A program made the position numbers and the translations under genes. A stretch of DNA of 64,000 nt from Pseudogracilibacillus sp037072025 (GTDB taxonomy: Bacteria > Bacillota > Bacilli > Bacillales > Amphibacillaceae): positions 31,604-95,603 of the forward strand of contig NZ_JAXHDD010000011.1 of assembly GCF_037072025.1 (NCBI RefSeq), given 5' to 3'. The notes below the pieces were generated by a model. The model was not told where the DNA came from and did no database searches. It was given only the letters and a program-made list of their open reading frames with translations. Each line of letters begins with the position of its first letter. Position 1 is the stretch's first letter. This document shows, piece after piece, positions 62,477 through 64,000 of the stretch.

Positions 62477-62679
62477 TTTCTTCTTCCCCCTAAAATATTA
62501 AATCGAAAAGGTCATAACAATAATTACAATCAATTTTTATTTTATCACTAAACCCAATTATATTTATGTAATATTTGAAAAATTCTGTATACAAGCATCG
62601 TTTACTCTAATTCTTCCAACTTAAAGCAAGACCAACTTCCTAAACAATAGCAAAAAGAAAATTTTCGGTGTTTTCCACT

Positions 62680-63728
62680 TTATCTAGACAAGAAGTTTAA
62701 AAGATTGCTTATTTCAGTAACTGATCCTGTTGCAGAATAGCCATTTTTTGTTTTTTCAATTCCTCTTATAAATGAAGAAGATAAAAATTCTAATGCACTC
62801 TCGATTTGATTCAACGTAGGAGATTGACTGAGATTTTGGTTCATTTTTAACATGATATATATGTCACGAGCAGACAATTCCCCTTTTGTGACTGGGTCAT
62901 CTCTTTCTTCTGTCAGTACATATATAACTGAATATACTAATTTTTTTTGATATATTAACTGAGCTCTATCTTCTGCCAAACTATCTAGATTCACAATTCC
63001 ACCTTTCGAAAATATCTTTTCATATTTTTTATATCCCAAAGGAACTTCTCTGTGACTTTTCAATAAGTCAGCTAATGCATCCACGTCTAGCAAAGTACCT
63101 CATACTCCTTAGCTCTTTTAACTACTCTTCCTTTGTCAAACTTTATTCCTACTACGACAATGTAATCAGCATTGTACTTCTGTTTGTATTCAGTATCAAA
63201 GTCTATTAGCGAATCACTGACTATAGGTGATGAGGTGGATTTTGCATCAATAATTATTTTATATTGTGGAACCGGAGCTGTCTTAGTTTGTGCTAGCACA
63301 TCGGTTTCACCTGATTTCCCTAACCAATTACTATCATACACTAAGTTGATAAAGCATTCAATCCAACTTGGGATGCTATTCATAATTTCATCGTGTTCAG
63401 TAGTTTTGATTTCATTTTTTTCATGTAGTTCAAAATTACCAGAAATTATTTCCAAATAATCCTGACCTTTATTATTTATTTTATAAAGGTTTTCAAAATC
63501 GGAATATTCCACTACTCCCAGATTTCTCAGCCACTGCAGTCGGCTATTGTTCTCATCTTTAAGTAAAAATCCATTCGTTCTCAATCTCAAAGCTATCTTT
63601 TCTTCTAAATTTTTATTTTTAAACTGTTCCAATTAGGTATATAAAGATTCAAAAAAATTATTCTCTCTAGGAATTTCTGGCATCGAATAAATCTTGTCAC
63701 TCCAACCTTTTAAACGTAAGTAATCCAT
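62680..63728 (-). pseudogene. Inactivated PD-(D/E)XK restriction-like nuclease
   Basis: From an ATG at 63728 the frame reads MDYLRLKGWSDKIYSMPEIP to a TAA at 63633-63635, then continues in the same frame with a winged-helix-like region (LQWLRNLGVVEYSDFENLYK). The nuclease core follows, SGETDVLAQTKTA and YKIIIDAKSTSS, carrying D and D-x-K. A one-base shift at about 63090 joins VVKRAKEYEVL to LDVDALADLLKSHREVPLGY, the natural continuation. The parent would be about 350 residues. Layout (DNA-binding part, then nuclease) is like FokI-type or Mrr-type restriction enzymes. No methylase is adjacent. Confidence 0.65.
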
Positions 63729-63792
63729 TTTTTACTTCCTTTCAACTACTTTAAATTTAATTAAGTACCACTGCCAAAATTCCAAATCCCTT

Positions 63793-63978
63793 GACCCAAT
63801 TGATAATAGCTACCGTTCCTTCGCTCGTTTTGATCAAATCATGACGAAACATGACCTTTGGGAAAAAGCCCGGCAATGGATGGTAGAACATCATATGCAA
63901 GAAGGCGTCGTTGAAAAAGATGAAGAGACAATCGCTGTGGACACTACGCATATGGAGGTGGATCTCCGCTACTTATAG
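63793..63978 (+). pseudogene. Transposase fragment at the window edge
   Basis: A plus-strand frame without a start reads DNSYRSFARFDQIMTKHDLW, then VEKDEETIAVDTTHMEVD and stops at 63976-63978. The AVDTTHME block resembles the first catalytic aspartate region of IS4/IS1182-type DDE transposases. The rest may continue in a shifted frame beyond the window. Confidence 0.5.
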
Positions 63979-64000
63979 AAAGGAGCGAAGTCCCATGAAA

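Overview
The window is chromosomal DNA of a low-GC, spore-forming member of the Bacillaceae. This rests on a B. subtilis-like gene order at the left end (ytxK, tpx, thiI-nifZ, ezrA, refZ, rpsD), an alpha/beta-type small acid-soluble spore protein, a tRNA-Tyr T-box in front of tyrS, AGGAGG-type ribosome binding sites and DinR/LexA-type boxes. The genus cannot be fixed from the sequence alone.

Layout. 1-13.1 kb is a conserved housekeeping segment: thiol peroxidase, biotin uptake and synthesis under a BirA-like operator, a large-subunit catalase with a degenerate active-site motif, a spore protein, tRNA thiolation (NifZ-ThiI), division regulator EzrA, RefZ, and ribosomal protein S4 behind a structured leader. 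13.1-54.8 kb lies between rpsD and tyrS, which are neighbours in B. subtilis, so about 41.7 kb of lineage-specific DNA is inserted here. It holds small zinc-ribbon proteins, a HipA-like kinase with a Fic protein, a ruined phage lysin, a copper operon (csoR-copA-copZ) beside the wreck of a second one, two sulfonate-type ABC importers with a cysK, a DesK/DesR-like two-component operon, drug efflux proteins, an ABC-F ATPase behind a leader-peptide attenuator, flotillin, paired ring-cleavage dioxygenases, and an SOS-type yolD/uvrX locus. 54.8-60.6 kb returns to core genes (tyrS and a class A penicillin-binding protein). 60.7-64 kb is a scrapyard of phage, AAA+ ATPase, nuclease and transposase fragments.

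How the genes work together. CsoR, CopA and CopZ form a copper sensor, exporter and chaperone circuit. SsuA/B/C-type importers and CysK fit scavenging of organic sulfur. The DUF418 membrane protein, histidine kinase and response regulator form one operon with a likely autoregulatory site. ThiI and NifZ form the short s4U pathway. UvrX, YolD and the WYL protein are divergent around LexA boxes.

The most unusual signal is non-coding. At least seven intergenic regions carry degenerate repeat arrays of unrelated sequence whose periods are about 20-20.5 bp, 50-52 bp or 120 bp, all near multiples of the DNA helical turn. Two of them are bounded by the same imperfect terminal inverted repeat, suggesting a small non-autonomous element. 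I know of no named family that fits these arrays. Pseudogenes and solitary insertion-sequence ends are also unusually abundant.
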